A stretch of DNA of 64,000 nt. Origin: Acidobacteriota bacterium (GTDB lineage: Bacteria; Acidobacteriota; Terriglobia; Bryobacterales; Bryobacteraceae). The stretch spans positions 16,176 through 80,175 of the forward strand of contig JANXSF010000013.1 of assembly GCA_025352795.1 (NCBI GenBank). The letters are read 5' to 3'. Of the stretch, positions 9,191 through 18,286 are shown piece after piece. Made by a program: the position numbers and the translations under genes. Under the pieces are notes generated by a model. That model saw nothing but the letters and a program-made list of their open reading frames with translations. It did no database searches and had not been told where the DNA came from. Numbering within the stretch: position 1 is the stretch's first letter; each line of letters opens with the position of its first letter.

Positions 9191-10081
9191 TTATGCGATG
9201 ATTTTGCGGCGGAATGCAAGCACTCCAGCCAGACCAGCAGCGACGAACATGTAAGTTCCAGGTTCAGGAACGACCAGCACTGCATCGAAGCTGTCCAGGA
9301 TAAAGTCCAGCCCAGCGGCACTGCCAGGGGCCGTATTGATGCTCATCGTGATCGCATTGACTAAGCCGAAATTCGCTCCGCCACCCGAACCACCTGCGAT
9401 GAAACTGGCAAAGCTGCTATAGAAATCGAAGTAGCCGGAACCGAAGCCAGTTACTGGGACGGTAAATCGACTGGTAGAAAAATGAGTAGCATCCGTGTAA
9501 ACCGAGATCAGTATCGTTGTTGTTGGAGGAACGACGCCACCGTTGTCTGTCTGATATCGAAGGCGGAAACTATTATTTTGACTTGAAGTGAGAAGATCTT
9601 GTTGCAACATTAAACTGGTGTTGCTCCAGTTAATGGAACTCGTATTACTTTGACCGCCATCCCATTGCAGATAAGCATTGGCTGTTGTCTGCGCATCGGT
9701 CGACAGGTTAAAGGAACCAGCAACGTCACCGTTGATGTTCAACTTAGCCGATCCCGCGCTTGCGCCAGTACTTAACTGTGTTACAACCAGCTTTTCGTAA
9801 CGCGCGTTTTTGATGGTATCCTTACCGCTCAGCGCATCTACAGAAGTAGGCATATTGACCGCAGCACCACTGTAAGCGCCCGAATTACAGGAGCTGTTAT
9901 TCGATGTGGCGTTCTGATACCAACAAGCAGTAAAAGGAGTTGGAGTTGAACCGGTAGGACTGTTCAAATAGACAGAACCAGTATTAAAATTATCAATGGT
10001 GATTACAGCAGCTTGTGTAACGAGACCTGAAAGCGCGACCAGCGCGACGATCTTGTAGGACTTTTTAAGCATATAGCTCAT
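9191..10081 (-). CDS. PEP-CTERM sorting-domain protein
   Basis: A 296-residue exported protein. The N-terminus is a signal peptide (KIVALVALSGLVTQAA), the middle is rich in Ser, Thr, Asn and Gly and looks like a beta-sandwich surface domain. The C-terminus is a classic PEP-CTERM signal: VPEPGTYMFVAAGLAGVL followed by the basic tail AFRRK. Such tails are recognised by exosortase at the inner membrane and the protein is passed to the cell surface or matrix. No exosortase gene is in this window. Start at 10081 (GGGGGAAC just upstream) or at the second ATG, 10072. The gene stands between a PhoR-like kinase and a PhoB-like regulator and has its own terminator. Confidence 0.9.
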   Translation of the reverse strand: MSYMLKKSYKIVALVALSGLVTQAAVITIDNFNTGSVYLNSPTGSTPTPFTACWYQNATSNNSSCNSGAYSGAAVNMPTSVDALSGKDTIKNARYEKLVVTQLSTGASAGSAKLNINGDVAGSFNLSTDAQTTANAYLQWDGGQSNTSSINWSNTSLMLQQDLLTSSQNNSFRLRYQTDNGGVVPPTTTILISVYTDATHFSTSRFTVPVTGFGSGYFDFYSSFASFIAGGSGGGANFGLVNAITMSINTAPGSAAGLDFILDSFDAVLVVPEPGTYMFVAAGLAGVLAFRRKIIA

Positions 10082-10234
10082 GTTCCCCCGAGTTCAAAAA
10101 AAATTGTACAACTAAACCGTCGCCAACCTGCGCTATAACCTAACAGCCCTTATAGTCACGGTAGCGATACAATCATTAAACCAAAAATTCGTGTAAACTG
10201 CAATACTAAAGTTTGCAAAGCTAAGACAGCAACT

Positions 10235-11671
10235 TTAGTGAGCATAGGGATGCAGGCTAAACGGTAGGCTAAATGTGAATTCCGAGCCTTTTCCGTCAAC
10301 ACTGGTCACCCAAACGTCACCGCCCTGCGCTTTTACCAAGTGCTTTACAATAGCAAGACCCAGTCCTGTCCCGCCCAATTCCTTACTTCGTACCTTATCT
10401 ACCCGATAAAACCGTTCAAACAATCGTGGGAGCTCTTCTTGCGGAATCCCGATCCCGCTATCCCTTACGCTTATTTCGACACTTGCGGGATTTTCCTTTA
10501 GACCCAAACTGACAATTCCTCCCACAGGGGTATATTTGATGGCGTTGTCCAAAAGATTCGTCAAAATCTGAACCACCGCTTCCGAATCACAGAACACCTC
10601 AGGGTTACTTTCATGGACATCCAAAGCCAATGTAATGTTCTTCTTAGCCGCTATGGGGCGCATGGAATCAACAGCGTCTTCCACCATCTGTTGTACTTTG
10701 GCGGAAGCCAGATGAAGCTTCCGCTGCCCCAGCTCTATTCTTGATAAAGTGAGCAAGTCTGCCGTAAGATTGGCCAACCGCTGGGCATTTTGACGAATAA
10801 TTTCAACAAACCGGGCATTGTGCTGGGTATCTTCTAACGCGCCATCCAGCAAAGTTTCAGCATACCCTTGAATCGATGCGAGTGGAGTTCGAAGCTCGTG
10901 CGAAACATTGATCACGAAATCTTTCCGCACACGCTCCAGTTTTCCCAATTCCGCATGTTCCTTTTCGAGGGCCTGCACCATGCCCTGCAACTTTCCACCA
11001 GTTTCAATCAGCCGACTCCCCAGTAGCCCAAGTTCATCCTTGCCGGTTCGGGCCAAACCTGCCGAAAAATTTCCTTTGGCCAGTTGGTCAGCATATTCAA
11101 TAATTGCCCCCAATCGCCCTGAAACGTTACGAGCCAGAAATGCCGCCAGCAAAAAGGCAGGCAGAAAGGCCGCCACCGTAGAATACAGAAGCTGCCGTCG
11201 GATGTTGTCCACTCCCGATTGAATGCGCGATAACGGCACCGCCAATCGTAAAGCGCGGTGGCCATAAGGCAGCGCAAAATAAAGGAAATCGGTATTCAAA
11301 GTTTGACTAGTGTGAATACTGAAGCTTTCTCTGCCTGCCAACGCTTCCAGTATTTCAGGGCGATTCAAATGGTTTTCCATTTTCGATGCGTTGCCCGTTG
11401 AATCCGCCAGCACTCGCCCGCCCTGATCCACAATCGTCAAACGCACACCTGCCGATTTGGCAAGTTTCTGCAACCCCTCGCCATCGCTCAGAATGGTGTC
11501 GATCTGCCCAGTGCTGGCCAGCATCCGCCCTTTTTCCGCCAGATCACCGCGCAGGAAATCCACATACGACGAATTGGTGACGCGGGAGGCTAACTGGTCC
11601 ACTGCAATCAGCGCCAGCAATAGCACCCCCAGCAGAAAGCCGATCAGCTTCAAAAATATCTTGCTGGTCAA
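10235..11671 (-). CDS. PhoR-like membrane sensor histidine kinase
   Basis: A 478-residue kinase with a TTG start. Order of parts: transmembrane helix (about 7-27), periplasmic sensor region (about 28-160), second helix (about 161-182), HAMP linker (about 182-232), HisKA (phospho-accepting His258 in INVSHELRTPLASIQGYAE) and HATPase (about 355-475; IKYTPVGG, RDSGIGIPQEELPRLFERF, GTGLGLAIVKHL). This layout is that of PhoR and related envelope-sensing kinases. It follows the DUF362 gene by 27 bases. The next gene downstream encodes a PEP-CTERM protein, and the likely partner regulator (8294-9031) lies beyond it. The signal sensed is not evident from sequence. Confidence 0.93.
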   Translation of the reverse strand: MTSKIFLKLIGFLLGVLLLALIAVDQLASRVTNSSYVDFLRGDLAEKGRMLASTGQIDTILSDGEGLQKLAKSAGVRLTIVDQGGRVLADSTGNASKMENHLNRPEILEALAGRESFSIHTSQTLNTDFLYFALPYGHRALRLAVPLSRIQSGVDNIRRQLLYSTVAAFLPAFLLAAFLARNVSGRLGAIIEYADQLAKGNFSAGLARTGKDELGLLGSRLIETGGKLQGMVQALEKEHAELGKLERVRKDFVINVSHELRTPLASIQGYAETLLDGALEDTQHNARFVEIIRQNAQRLANLTADLLTLSRIELGQRKLHLASAKVQQMVEDAVDSMRPIAAKKNITLALDVHESNPEVFCDSEAVVQILTNLLDNAIKYTPVGGIVSLGLKENPASVEISVRDSGIGIPQEELPRLFERFYRVDKVRSKELGGTGLGLAIVKHLVKAQGGDVWVTSVDGKGSEFTFSLPFSLHPYAH

Positions 11672-11698
11672 ACAGTTTTCCAGAGCAACATAAGGGGA

Positions 11699-12826
11699 CT
11701 AGAGGTTGATCTCTTTCAGTTGTATTTTCGACTTATCGTAGACGCCCAAACCAAGATGGCCGGCATACTCAATGTGTCCCGGTTCACGGATGAAACGGTT
11801 AGCGAACGGGTCAGCATTTTTGGCCTGCCCCTTCATCAGAATCGACGGATTTCGATCCCATACAGAGTGAGCGCCTTCTTGCTTTCGCTTAGTTTCAATG
11901 ATGTCGATCAGCAAGCGATCCAGCGCAACCGGGTCCGTTCCCACTGAAATACGTCCAGGGTAAAAACGGTATTTCGGATTGGGGGCAAAGGGTCCGCCCT
12001 GCCAAACCGCGCGCAGCCCATCCATGATCTGCAACACGGTTCGTGATTTCAAAGGCTCCACTTGGGCCAACGTCCCAATGAACGAATAGGTGTTGGTTTT
12101 TTCCCACTTATGCGACCGGGCCACATTTCCAAAACTGCCATAGGCGATGTTTTTTAAGCATCCAGTAACGCCGCTGGCACCGTGGTCCTTCATATTCGGG
12201 ACATTGATTATTTTTGTGAAGTGATCGGTAATCATGCGCACCAGATTGGAACGCGTGTCATCTTCACCGAAAAAATCCACTTCCACATACGTCTTGGGAT
12301 CGTAACCGCGCAGGTTATCGCGCAAGTGACTCGCCGCTTGAATGTGGACGCCTTCCGGCACATATTTTTCATAATGAACCGTATCCACTTGATCCTGAAA
12401 TCGTTCATACAGCCATATGTTGTTCGCCTTGACGCCAACTTCAATAAGGTTCCGAACAATCTCGGCAACCACTACCGGATGCGAACAAACGTTGGGTGCA
12501 CCAGAGCAGTTTAACTTGATTCCCACCACGTCTGCGGGGACGATGAAGCGACGCCAGCAATCGCGGACATCTTTGTCACCAGTAAGTTCCAACATGGCTC
12601 GACGCATCATATCACGGACCACTGCGGCATCTACCGCTTCAGTTTGCGGATTGATCGACTTCGCCGACTGGGCAGCCACTACTTTCCCTGGATACAATCC
12701 AGGCATGCCCAGAAGGCCCTCTGGTTGATAGTTCGACACAATTTTGTACTTCGGAAGCTCGGACCCAACTGCTGCCGCAACCAGGGCCGAGGTAGTGGGG
12801 AGTGAAATGAAGGTTCGTCGTCGCAT
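11699..12826 (-). CDS. Tat-exported DUF362 domain protein
   Basis: A 375-residue protein with a Tat-like signal at the extreme N-terminus (MRRRTFISLPTTSALVAAAVG) and a DUF362-type body (NCSGAPNVCSHPVVVAEIVRNL, VPNMKDHGASGVTGCLKN, GTDPVALDRLLIDIIE). DUF362 proteins often accompany ferredoxin-like modules. No 4Fe-4S ferredoxin motif is present here, so the redox role is unproven. It is the first gene of a minus-strand run with the PhoR-like kinase 27 bases downstream. It diverges from a RidA-like gene with 42 bases between start codons. Confidence 0.85.
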   Translation of the reverse strand: MRRRTFISLPTTSALVAAAVGSELPKYKIVSNYQPEGLLGMPGLYPGKVVAAQSAKSINPQTEAVDAAVVRDMMRRAMLELTGDKDVRDCWRRFIVPADVVGIKLNCSGAPNVCSHPVVVAEIVRNLIEVGVKANNIWLYERFQDQVDTVHYEKYVPEGVHIQAASHLRDNLRGYDPKTYVEVDFFGEDDTRSNLVRMITDHFTKIINVPNMKDHGASGVTGCLKNIAYGSFGNVARSHKWEKTNTYSFIGTLAQVEPLKSRTVLQIMDGLRAVWQGGPFAPNPKYRFYPGRISVGTDPVALDRLLIDIIETKRKQEGAHSVWDRNPSILMKGQAKNADPFANRFIREPGHIEYAGHLGLGVYDKSKIQLKEINL

Positions 12827-12868
12827 ACAATTGCTCTTTTAGGCAACGTAACACGAAAGGAGCTCAAA

Positions 12869-13321
12869 ATGGAACCAGTAAACAAACCCTCACGACGCAA
12901 AGCCCTCTTCGGGGTGGCTGCAGCAACTGCCGCACTCCCCCTGCAGGCACAAACAACCCCAACAAAAAAGGTGCATCGAAAAGGTGCCAAACCGGCCAAG
13001 ACGCCTCTATTTAACGGAGCAGTTTCTTATGGAAACCTGCTCTTCATTGCAGGCAAAGGTGCCCACTTTCCTGGCGATATCAAAGCACATACCAAACATG
13101 TGCTGGATGAAGTGCAAAAAGAATTGGAAGGCGCCGGATCTTCCATGTCAAAAGTTTTGAAATGCAATGTGTACCTGAACGACCTGAAAGATTATAAGGG
13201 GATGAACGAGGAATTTCTGGGTCGCTTTGGGGAGGAACCACCAGTGCGTACAACCATTGCCGCCGCTGGGGGAATCCCTGGTGATTCGTTGGTTGAAATC
13301 GACGTCATCGCTTACATTTAG
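12869..13321 (+). CDS. Exported RidA/YjgF-family protein
   Basis: A 150-residue protein with a Tat-type signal peptide (SRRKALFGVAAATAALPLQA) followed by a RidA domain from about residue 40 (GNLLFIAGKGAHFPGDI, MSKVLKCNVYLNDLKDY, PVRTTIAAAGGIPGDSLVEIDVIAYI). RidA enzymes hydrolyse reactive imines/enamines. The PVRTT arginine expected to bind substrate carboxylate is present. RidA is normally cytoplasmic; an exported form is common in Acidobacteria but its substrate is unknown. AAAGGAG stands seven bases before the ATG. It diverges from the DUF362 gene, also Tat-exported. Confidence 0.88.
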   Translation: MEPVNKPSRRKALFGVAAATAALPLQAQTTPTKKVHRKGAKPAKTPLFNGAVSYGNLLFIAGKGAHFPGDIKAHTKHVLDEVQKELEGAGSSMSKVLKCNVYLNDLKDYKGMNEEFLGRFGEEPPVRTTIAAAGGIPGDSLVEIDVIAYI

Positions 13322-13334
13322 TGCTTGGTCCGCA

Positions 13335-13364
13335 GTAGAGACTTGCTCCACAGTGAGTCTCTAC
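13335..13364. repeat. Inverted repeat after the RidA gene
   Basis: A 9-base inverted repeat, GTAGAGACT / AGTCTCTAC, with a 12-base loop, 13 bases after the RidA stop codon. There is no T-run on the plus strand after it, so it is not a canonical terminator. It could be a processing or REP-type element. Confidence 0.5.
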
Positions 13365-13544
13365 CAAAAACGGGACCTGAATACCATTTTCAGGATAAAC
13401 TCAATTGTCAGTGACCTGTGTTAAATATAAATAAAGTGTATCGAAAGTATTCTTTCCGTCGATATAATTAAAGCGCCTTCTCTTTGGCTCGCATTCTTAC
13501 GCGCCTTTAAGTTGAAGAACCCTATTTTTGGAGACATAGCGTCC

Positions 13545-16500
13545 ATGCAGACAAGCAGTATCAATTTCAAGTTTCACCTCAAAACAATCACCATCCCCCT
13601 GATGTTGTTCCTGGTTTCCCTGGCCGCAATCGTGCCGGTAACCGCTCAACAAACTACCGGCACGTTGCTTGGAACCATCACCGATTCTACTGGCGCCACC
13701 ATTGCCGGCGTCACCATCCGCGTCACCAATCTGGCCACCAGCACTCAACGTGAAATGCTGACCGATGCCACCGGCAACTATAGGATCCCTTCTCTTCCGG
13801 CTGGAAATTACCGGCTACGAGTTTCTAAAGATGGATTCCAATTGCAACAAGTGGAAAGCACCGCATTGCAAGTGGAACAAGCTGCTCGATTAGACTTTAC
13901 GCTTAGGGTCGGCAACATCACAGAAACGGTTGAGGTGATAGCCTCCGCCGCATTGCTTCAGACGGAAAATGCCAGTGTGGGAACGGTAATTGATTCCAGC
14001 AAGATTGCTGATCTGCCGTTGAATGGCCGCAATTTTATTCAGTTAGCCCAACTGGTTCCTGGTGTGCAGGCGGGAACGCCGGGCTCCATCACGGTGCGTC
14101 GTGGACGCGGTTCGGTAGGTCAAACAGATTCCGCTTACGGTTCCACTGCGGCTTCGGCCAATGGTTCGCGCGATACAGCTAATCGCTTTTATCTGGACGG
14201 AATTGAAGTGATGGATTACGATGCCATGACTTACAGTTTTTCCCCTTCAGTCGATTCGCTAGCTGAGTTCAAGGTGCAAACCAGCACCTATTCCGGCGAG
14301 TTCGGCGGTGCGCCTGGCGGCCAGATCAACATGATCACCAAGAGCGGATCAAACGCCTTCCACGGGACACTGTGGGAGTTTAACCGCAACGATCAGTTAA
14401 CCCAAAGCTACGACGCCATTGCCCAGAAAAGTGTCACATCCCCACGGTTGAATCGCAATCAGTTCGGCGCCAACATCAGTGGTCCGGTGTTGCTTCCAAA
14501 AATTTATAACGGCAAGAACAAGACTTTCTTCTTCTTCAATTGGGAATCCGGTTATGCGGCCCAAGGCTTGGCCCCGTCTTACCTGATTGTCCCGACCGTT
14601 GCTCAACGCGGCGGCGATTTCCGTGGGCTGGTGGATTCTAAGAAAGTTCCCATCACTTTGAAAGATCCGCTAGGCGTCGGCATTATTGGCAATGTGATTC
14701 CCAAAACATTGCTCAGCCCGCAAACACAAGCCTTCCTCAATTTTGAACCGTTACCCAACACCAGCAACGGCGTGTTCAATTTCCTCACCACAGCCTCAAG
14801 TGCTGTCTCCCGTCAGAAGAACTTCGCCACACGCATTGATCACAACATCTCCAATCGCGATACGGTGGCTGGTCGTTATGTGATCAACGATACCTACGAA
14901 GCAGGCACGCCTGTCTGGGGTCACGACGAACGCAACAACAATGGACGGACACAGAACCTTTCCCTTTCCTGGACCCGTACGATCAACGCCCACACCGTGA
15001 ACGAAATGCGCGGCGGCTGGCATCGCTTTAACGAAGCCGAAGTGTTCGGCACTACCAACGACGCCAATTTCGACGTTGTCGGCAAAATGGGTTTACCCCT
15101 GGTATCCCGGTTGCCTGAAGAGTTTGGACCGCCCACCATTTCCGTTAGTGGACCTGATGGCGTCTACAACATGTACAACTTGCAGCGGCAAATTGGACCG
15201 CGCATTCGTTCCAACTCCATTGCCCCCTTCACCGATACACTTTCCTTACAGAAGGGAGCACACTTCCTGAAGATCGGTGGTGAACTGGATCGTCGCGGAG
15301 TCACCTTCAGTCAGGCCCGCGCCCCTCGCGGATCATTCACGTTTGACGGCACCTACACTGGTTCCGCTGCGGCCGATTTTCTACTCGGCTATATTCGCAG
15401 TGACAACGTCAACCCAACTCGCACCAACACCGACTTGACCAACTATTGGACTGGCTTGTTCGTCAATGACGATTGGAAAGTTACCTCCCGTCTGAACGTC
15501 ACCTTGGGGGTTCGCTACGATTACTTCCAACGCTACAAACAGAAAGATGATCGCTTTGTCAACGTCCAACAGAATGGATTTGTAATTGCCAATACGGTAA
15601 ACACCACCAACTCGCCCTATGGACGCCAACTGATAGCCAAGGACGGCAACAATTTTGGACCGCGCATCGGCTTTGCATGGCGACCTTCTATGATTCCTGG
15701 TGAAACTGTAATTCGTGGTGGCTATGGCTTGTACTACACGCCACAAATATCCAATGCCATTTTTGCTATGGCTGAAGGTGCCCAGGCAACGGCTGGCGCA
15801 AGCCTCGCTGGCAACATTGTCGGCGCGCCGAATTTATTCTTCAGCAATCCTTTCCCTGCTGCAACCACAGCCGCTGGATTGCCATTCGCTGTGAGTAACG
15901 ATCAGAACATGCGCGATAGTTACGTCCAACAATGGAACGTCAACATTCAGCGCAAGCTGCCCGGGAATGTTGTTTTAGACGTCGGTTACGTGGGCTCCAA
16001 AGGCACCCGCCTGGTGGTCACTTTCACCGATCTGAATCGTCCATTGGTGGTGGTTGACCCACGCACTCCTGGACTTGCATCACTCAACGCCCGTCGACCC
16101 AATCAGGAATACCCTCGGGCGGTAACTGGTGACAAATCTATCGGCAATTCCATTTATCACTCCTTGCAAGTGAAGGGGGAACGGAGATTCGCTCATGGCT
16201 TCACCTTCCTCACTGCTTACACTTACTCCAAGTCGATTTCCGGTCCTTCTGACATCGGCGGCCAAGTCGGCGGCGGCGGCTTCATCGGTACAATTCAGGA
16301 TTACAATTACCTGCAAGGCGAACGCTCTGTTTCCGGTTTCGATCTGCGACACCGCTTCGTCAACACGGTACTGTACGATATTCCCTTCGCCCGCCGTATG
16401 CATGGCGTTGCCAAAATAGTTCTGGATGGCTGGCAGGCTTCCAGCATCATGACCTTCCAAGGCGGCTTCCCTGCCCCCATTGGATTTGGTGTCGATACAA

Positions 16501-16886
16501 CAGGCACTGGCATCGGCTCACGGCCGGATTTGGTTGCTGGACAAAACGGCAATCTCCCAGGAGATCAACGCACCTGGACTCGCTGGTTCAACACGGCAGC
16601 GTTTGCTCAGACTCCTTTCGGACGTTTCGGAACCGCTCCCCGCACCAACGCGATTCGTCTGCCAGGCTTGACCAACGTGGATTTCTCCATGCATAAGGCA
16701 GTGAAGTTCAAGGAAACACGTTCCATAGAAGTGCGCGCTGAAGTCTTCAACTTGTTTAAGAACTTCAACCCCGATCCAGCAACTGTCGATCTGAACATCC
16801 GTTCGGCAACGTTCGGAGCAGTTGGCGGCGGCGTGCAAGGAATCACTACTCGGGTGATTCAGTTGGGCGCTAAGTTGAATTTTTAG
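13545..16886 (+). CDS. Oar-like TonB-dependent receptor with carboxypeptidase-regulatory-like domain
   Basis: A 1113-residue outer-membrane protein. ATG at 13545 is chosen: GGAGAC precedes it and the signal peptide (about residues 12-35, ending TAQQ) starts soon after; a TTG at 13512 would add 11 residues. Residues about 36-125 are a carboxypeptidase-regulatory-like beta-sandwich (GTITDSTGATIAGVTIRVTN, GNYRLRVSKDGF). Then comes a TonB plug (IADLPLNGRNFIQLAQLVPG, GGAPGGQINMITKSGSNAFHG) and a long beta-barrel ending in the aromatic signature QLGAKLNF. In Solibacteres this family is greatly expanded and probably takes up oligosaccharides or peptides; the ligand here is unknown. No SusD-like or TonB gene is adjacent, and a terminator follows. 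Confidence 0.95.
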   Translation: MQTSSINFKFHLKTITIPLMLFLVSLAAIVPVTAQQTTGTLLGTITDSTGATIAGVTIRVTNLATSTQREMLTDATGNYRIPSLPAGNYRLRVSKDGFQLQQVESTALQVEQAARLDFTLRVGNITETVEVIASAALLQTENASVGTVIDSSKIADLPLNGRNFIQLAQLVPGVQAGTPGSITVRRGRGSVGQTDSAYGSTAASANGSRDTANRFYLDGIEVMDYDAMTYSFSPSVDSLAEFKVQTSTYSGEFGGAPGGQINMITKSGSNAFHGTLWEFNRNDQLTQSYDAIAQKSVTSPRLNRNQFGANISGPVLLPKIYNGKNKTFFFFNWESGYAAQGLAPSYLIVPTVAQRGGDFRGLVDSKKVPITLKDPLGVGIIGNVIPKTLLSPQTQAFLNFEPLPNTSNGVFNFLTTASSAVSRQKNFATRIDHNISNRDTVAGRYVINDTYEAGTPVWGHDERNNNGRTQNLSLSWTRTINAHTVNEMRGGWHRFNEAEVFGTTNDANFDVVGKMGLPLVSRLPEEFGPPTISVSGPDGVYNMYNLQRQIGPRIRSNSIAPFTDTLSLQKGAHFLKIGGELDRRGVTFSQARAPRGSFTFDGTYTGSAAADFLLGYIRSDNVNPTRTNTDLTNYWTGLFVNDDWKVTSRLNVTLGVRYDYFQRYKQKDDRFVNVQQNGFVIANTVNTTNSPYGRQLIAKDGNNFGPRIGFAWRPSMIPGETVIRGGYGLYYTPQISNAIFAMAEGAQATAGASLAGNIVGAPNLFFSNPFPAATTAAGLPFAVSNDQNMRDSYVQQWNVNIQRKLPGNVVLDVGYVGSKGTRLVVTFTDLNRPLVVVDPRTPGLASLNARRPNQEYPRAVTGDKSIGNSIYHSLQVKGERRFAHGFTFLTAYTYSKSISGPSDIGGQVGGGGFIGTIQDYNYLQGERSVSGFDLRHRFVNTVLYDIPFARRMHGVAKIVLDGWQASSIMTFQGGFPAPIGFGVDTTGTGIGSRPDLVAGQNGNLPGDQRTWTRWFNTAAFAQTPFGRFGTAPRTNAIRLPGLTNVDFSMHKAVKFKETRSIEVRAEVFNLFKNFNPDPATVDLNIRSATFGAVGGGVQGITTRVIQLGAKLNF

Positions 16887-16911
16887 TTTGGATGATTAGC
16901 AGTAGTAAGAA

Positions 16912-16940
16912 GGTGCCGCTCGCAAGGGCGGCACCTTTTT
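16912..16940 (+). terminator. Rho-independent terminator after the TonB receptor
   Basis: Stem GGTGCCGC / GCGGCACC (16912-16919 and 16928-16935) with a short loop, followed by TTTTTGTTTTT. It lies 25 bases after the receptor stop codon. Confidence 0.93.
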
Positions 16941-16996
16941 GTTTTTGAGGTAGGCTCGAAAAGTTTATTGATACTTTGTCAAATCAGTCATACCCC

Positions 16997-18280
16997 TTAC
17001 CCCAACTTCCCCTGCTTCGTAATCACTTCCGCATTCAGATACGGTTGCAGCGCCTTCGGCACTAATACACTGCCATCCTTCTGCTGGTAGTTTTCCACAA
17101 TCGCCACCCATGTCCGACCCACCGCCAAACCGCTCCCATTCAAAGTATGCGCCGATTCCGCCTTGCCCTTCCCAGCCTTCACCCGGATGCTAGCTCGGCG
17201 TGCCTGGAATCCTTCAAACGTGGAACAGGAAGAAATTTCTTTATACGCACTTTGACCCGGCAACCATACTTCCAAATCGTAAGTCTTGGCCGAAGAAAAG
17301 CCCATGTCCCTGGTACAAAGCAGCATTCGCCGAAACGGCAATTCCAACCGCTTCAAAATATCTTCGGCATGCGACGTCAGCTTTTCCAATTCGTCATGGC
17401 TTTGCTCTGCCCGCGTGAACTTCACCAGTTCCACTTTCTGAAATTGATGCTGGCGGATGATGCCGCGCACATCGCGCCCGTGGCTGCCCGCTTCACTGCG
17501 GAAACAAGGCGTGTAGGCACACAGGCTGATGGGCAAGTCATCGGCATTCAAAGTCTCATCCCGCAAAAGGTTCGTCACCGGGACCTCTGCTGTGGGCGCA
17601 AGCCAGAAATCTGTACCTTGGCACTTGAACAAATCCTCAGCAAATTTTGGCAATTGCCCAGTGCCATATAAGCTGGCGGAATTGACCAGGAACGGGGGCA
17701 GCACTTCGGTATATCCATGTTCTCGCGTGTGGACGTCCAACATAAAGTTGATCAACGCCCGCTCCAAACGGGCCCCAATGCCGATGTAAACGACGAACCG
17801 TGCACCAGTCACCTTGGCCGCACGCTCAAAATCCAGCAGCCCTAAATCCACGCCTAAATCCCAATGCGGCTGTGGCGGAAAATCAAATTCCCTGGGTGTT
17901 CCAAATTTGTGGATCTCCACATTGTCATCTGCCGATTTCCCTACTGGTACCGATTCATGGGGCAGGTTCGGAATGCCCGCCAGTTCCAGTCGAAACTGTT
18001 CGTCCATTTCCGCAGCACGCTTCTGCAATTCAGCAATCTTTTCGCCCAACTGCCGCATTTGCGCCTGTTTTTCACCGGTATCTTGACCCGCTTTTTTTGC
18101 AGTGGCAATTTCCATGGACGCCGCATTGCGCGATGCCTGCAGTTGCTCTGCCTCGGTCATCGCCGCCCGGCGCTCAATATCCTGAGCTCGTAGTGAGTCG
18201 ACATCCAGCTCAAATCCCCGAGTGGCCAATCGGTCTTTAATGACATCCAGGTTACCGCGAAAGTATGATAAATCGTGCAC
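16997..18280 (-). CDS. serS: Seryl-tRNA synthetase
   Basis: A 427-residue class II synthetase that charges tRNA-Ser and tRNA-Sec. The N-terminal coiled-coil arm spans about 28-105. The catalytic domain shows [13 protein letters not shown], motif 2 ([20 protein letters not shown]) and motif 3 ([20 protein letters not shown]). The GTG start at 18280 gives the normal N-terminus of the family ([22 protein letters not shown]). Divergently, the next gene starts at 18287, leaving only six bases between the two start codons, so the serS promoter must lie inside the neighbouring coding sequence. Confidence 0.97.
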   Translation of the reverse strand: MHDLSYFRGNLDVIKDRLATRGFELDVDSLRAQDIERRAAMTEAEQLQASRNAASMEIATAKKAGQDTGEKQAQMRQLGEKIAELQKRAAEMDEQFRLELAGIPNLPHESVPVGKSADDNVEIHKFGTPREFDFPPQPHWDLGVDLGLLDFERAAKVTGARFVVYIGIGARLERALINFMLDVHTREHGYTEVLPPFLVNSASLYGTGQLPKFAEDLFKCQGTDFWLAPTAEVPVTNLLRDETLNADDLPISLCAYTPCFRSEAGSHGRDVRGIIRQHQFQKVELVKFTRAEQSHDELEKLTSHAEDILKRLELPFRRMLLCTRDMGFSSAKTYDLEVWLPGQSAYKEISSCSTFEGFQARRASIRVKAGKGKAESAHTLNGSGLAVGRTWVAIVENYQQKDGSVLVPKALQPYLNAEVITKQGKLG

Positions 18281-18286
18281 CTTTCC

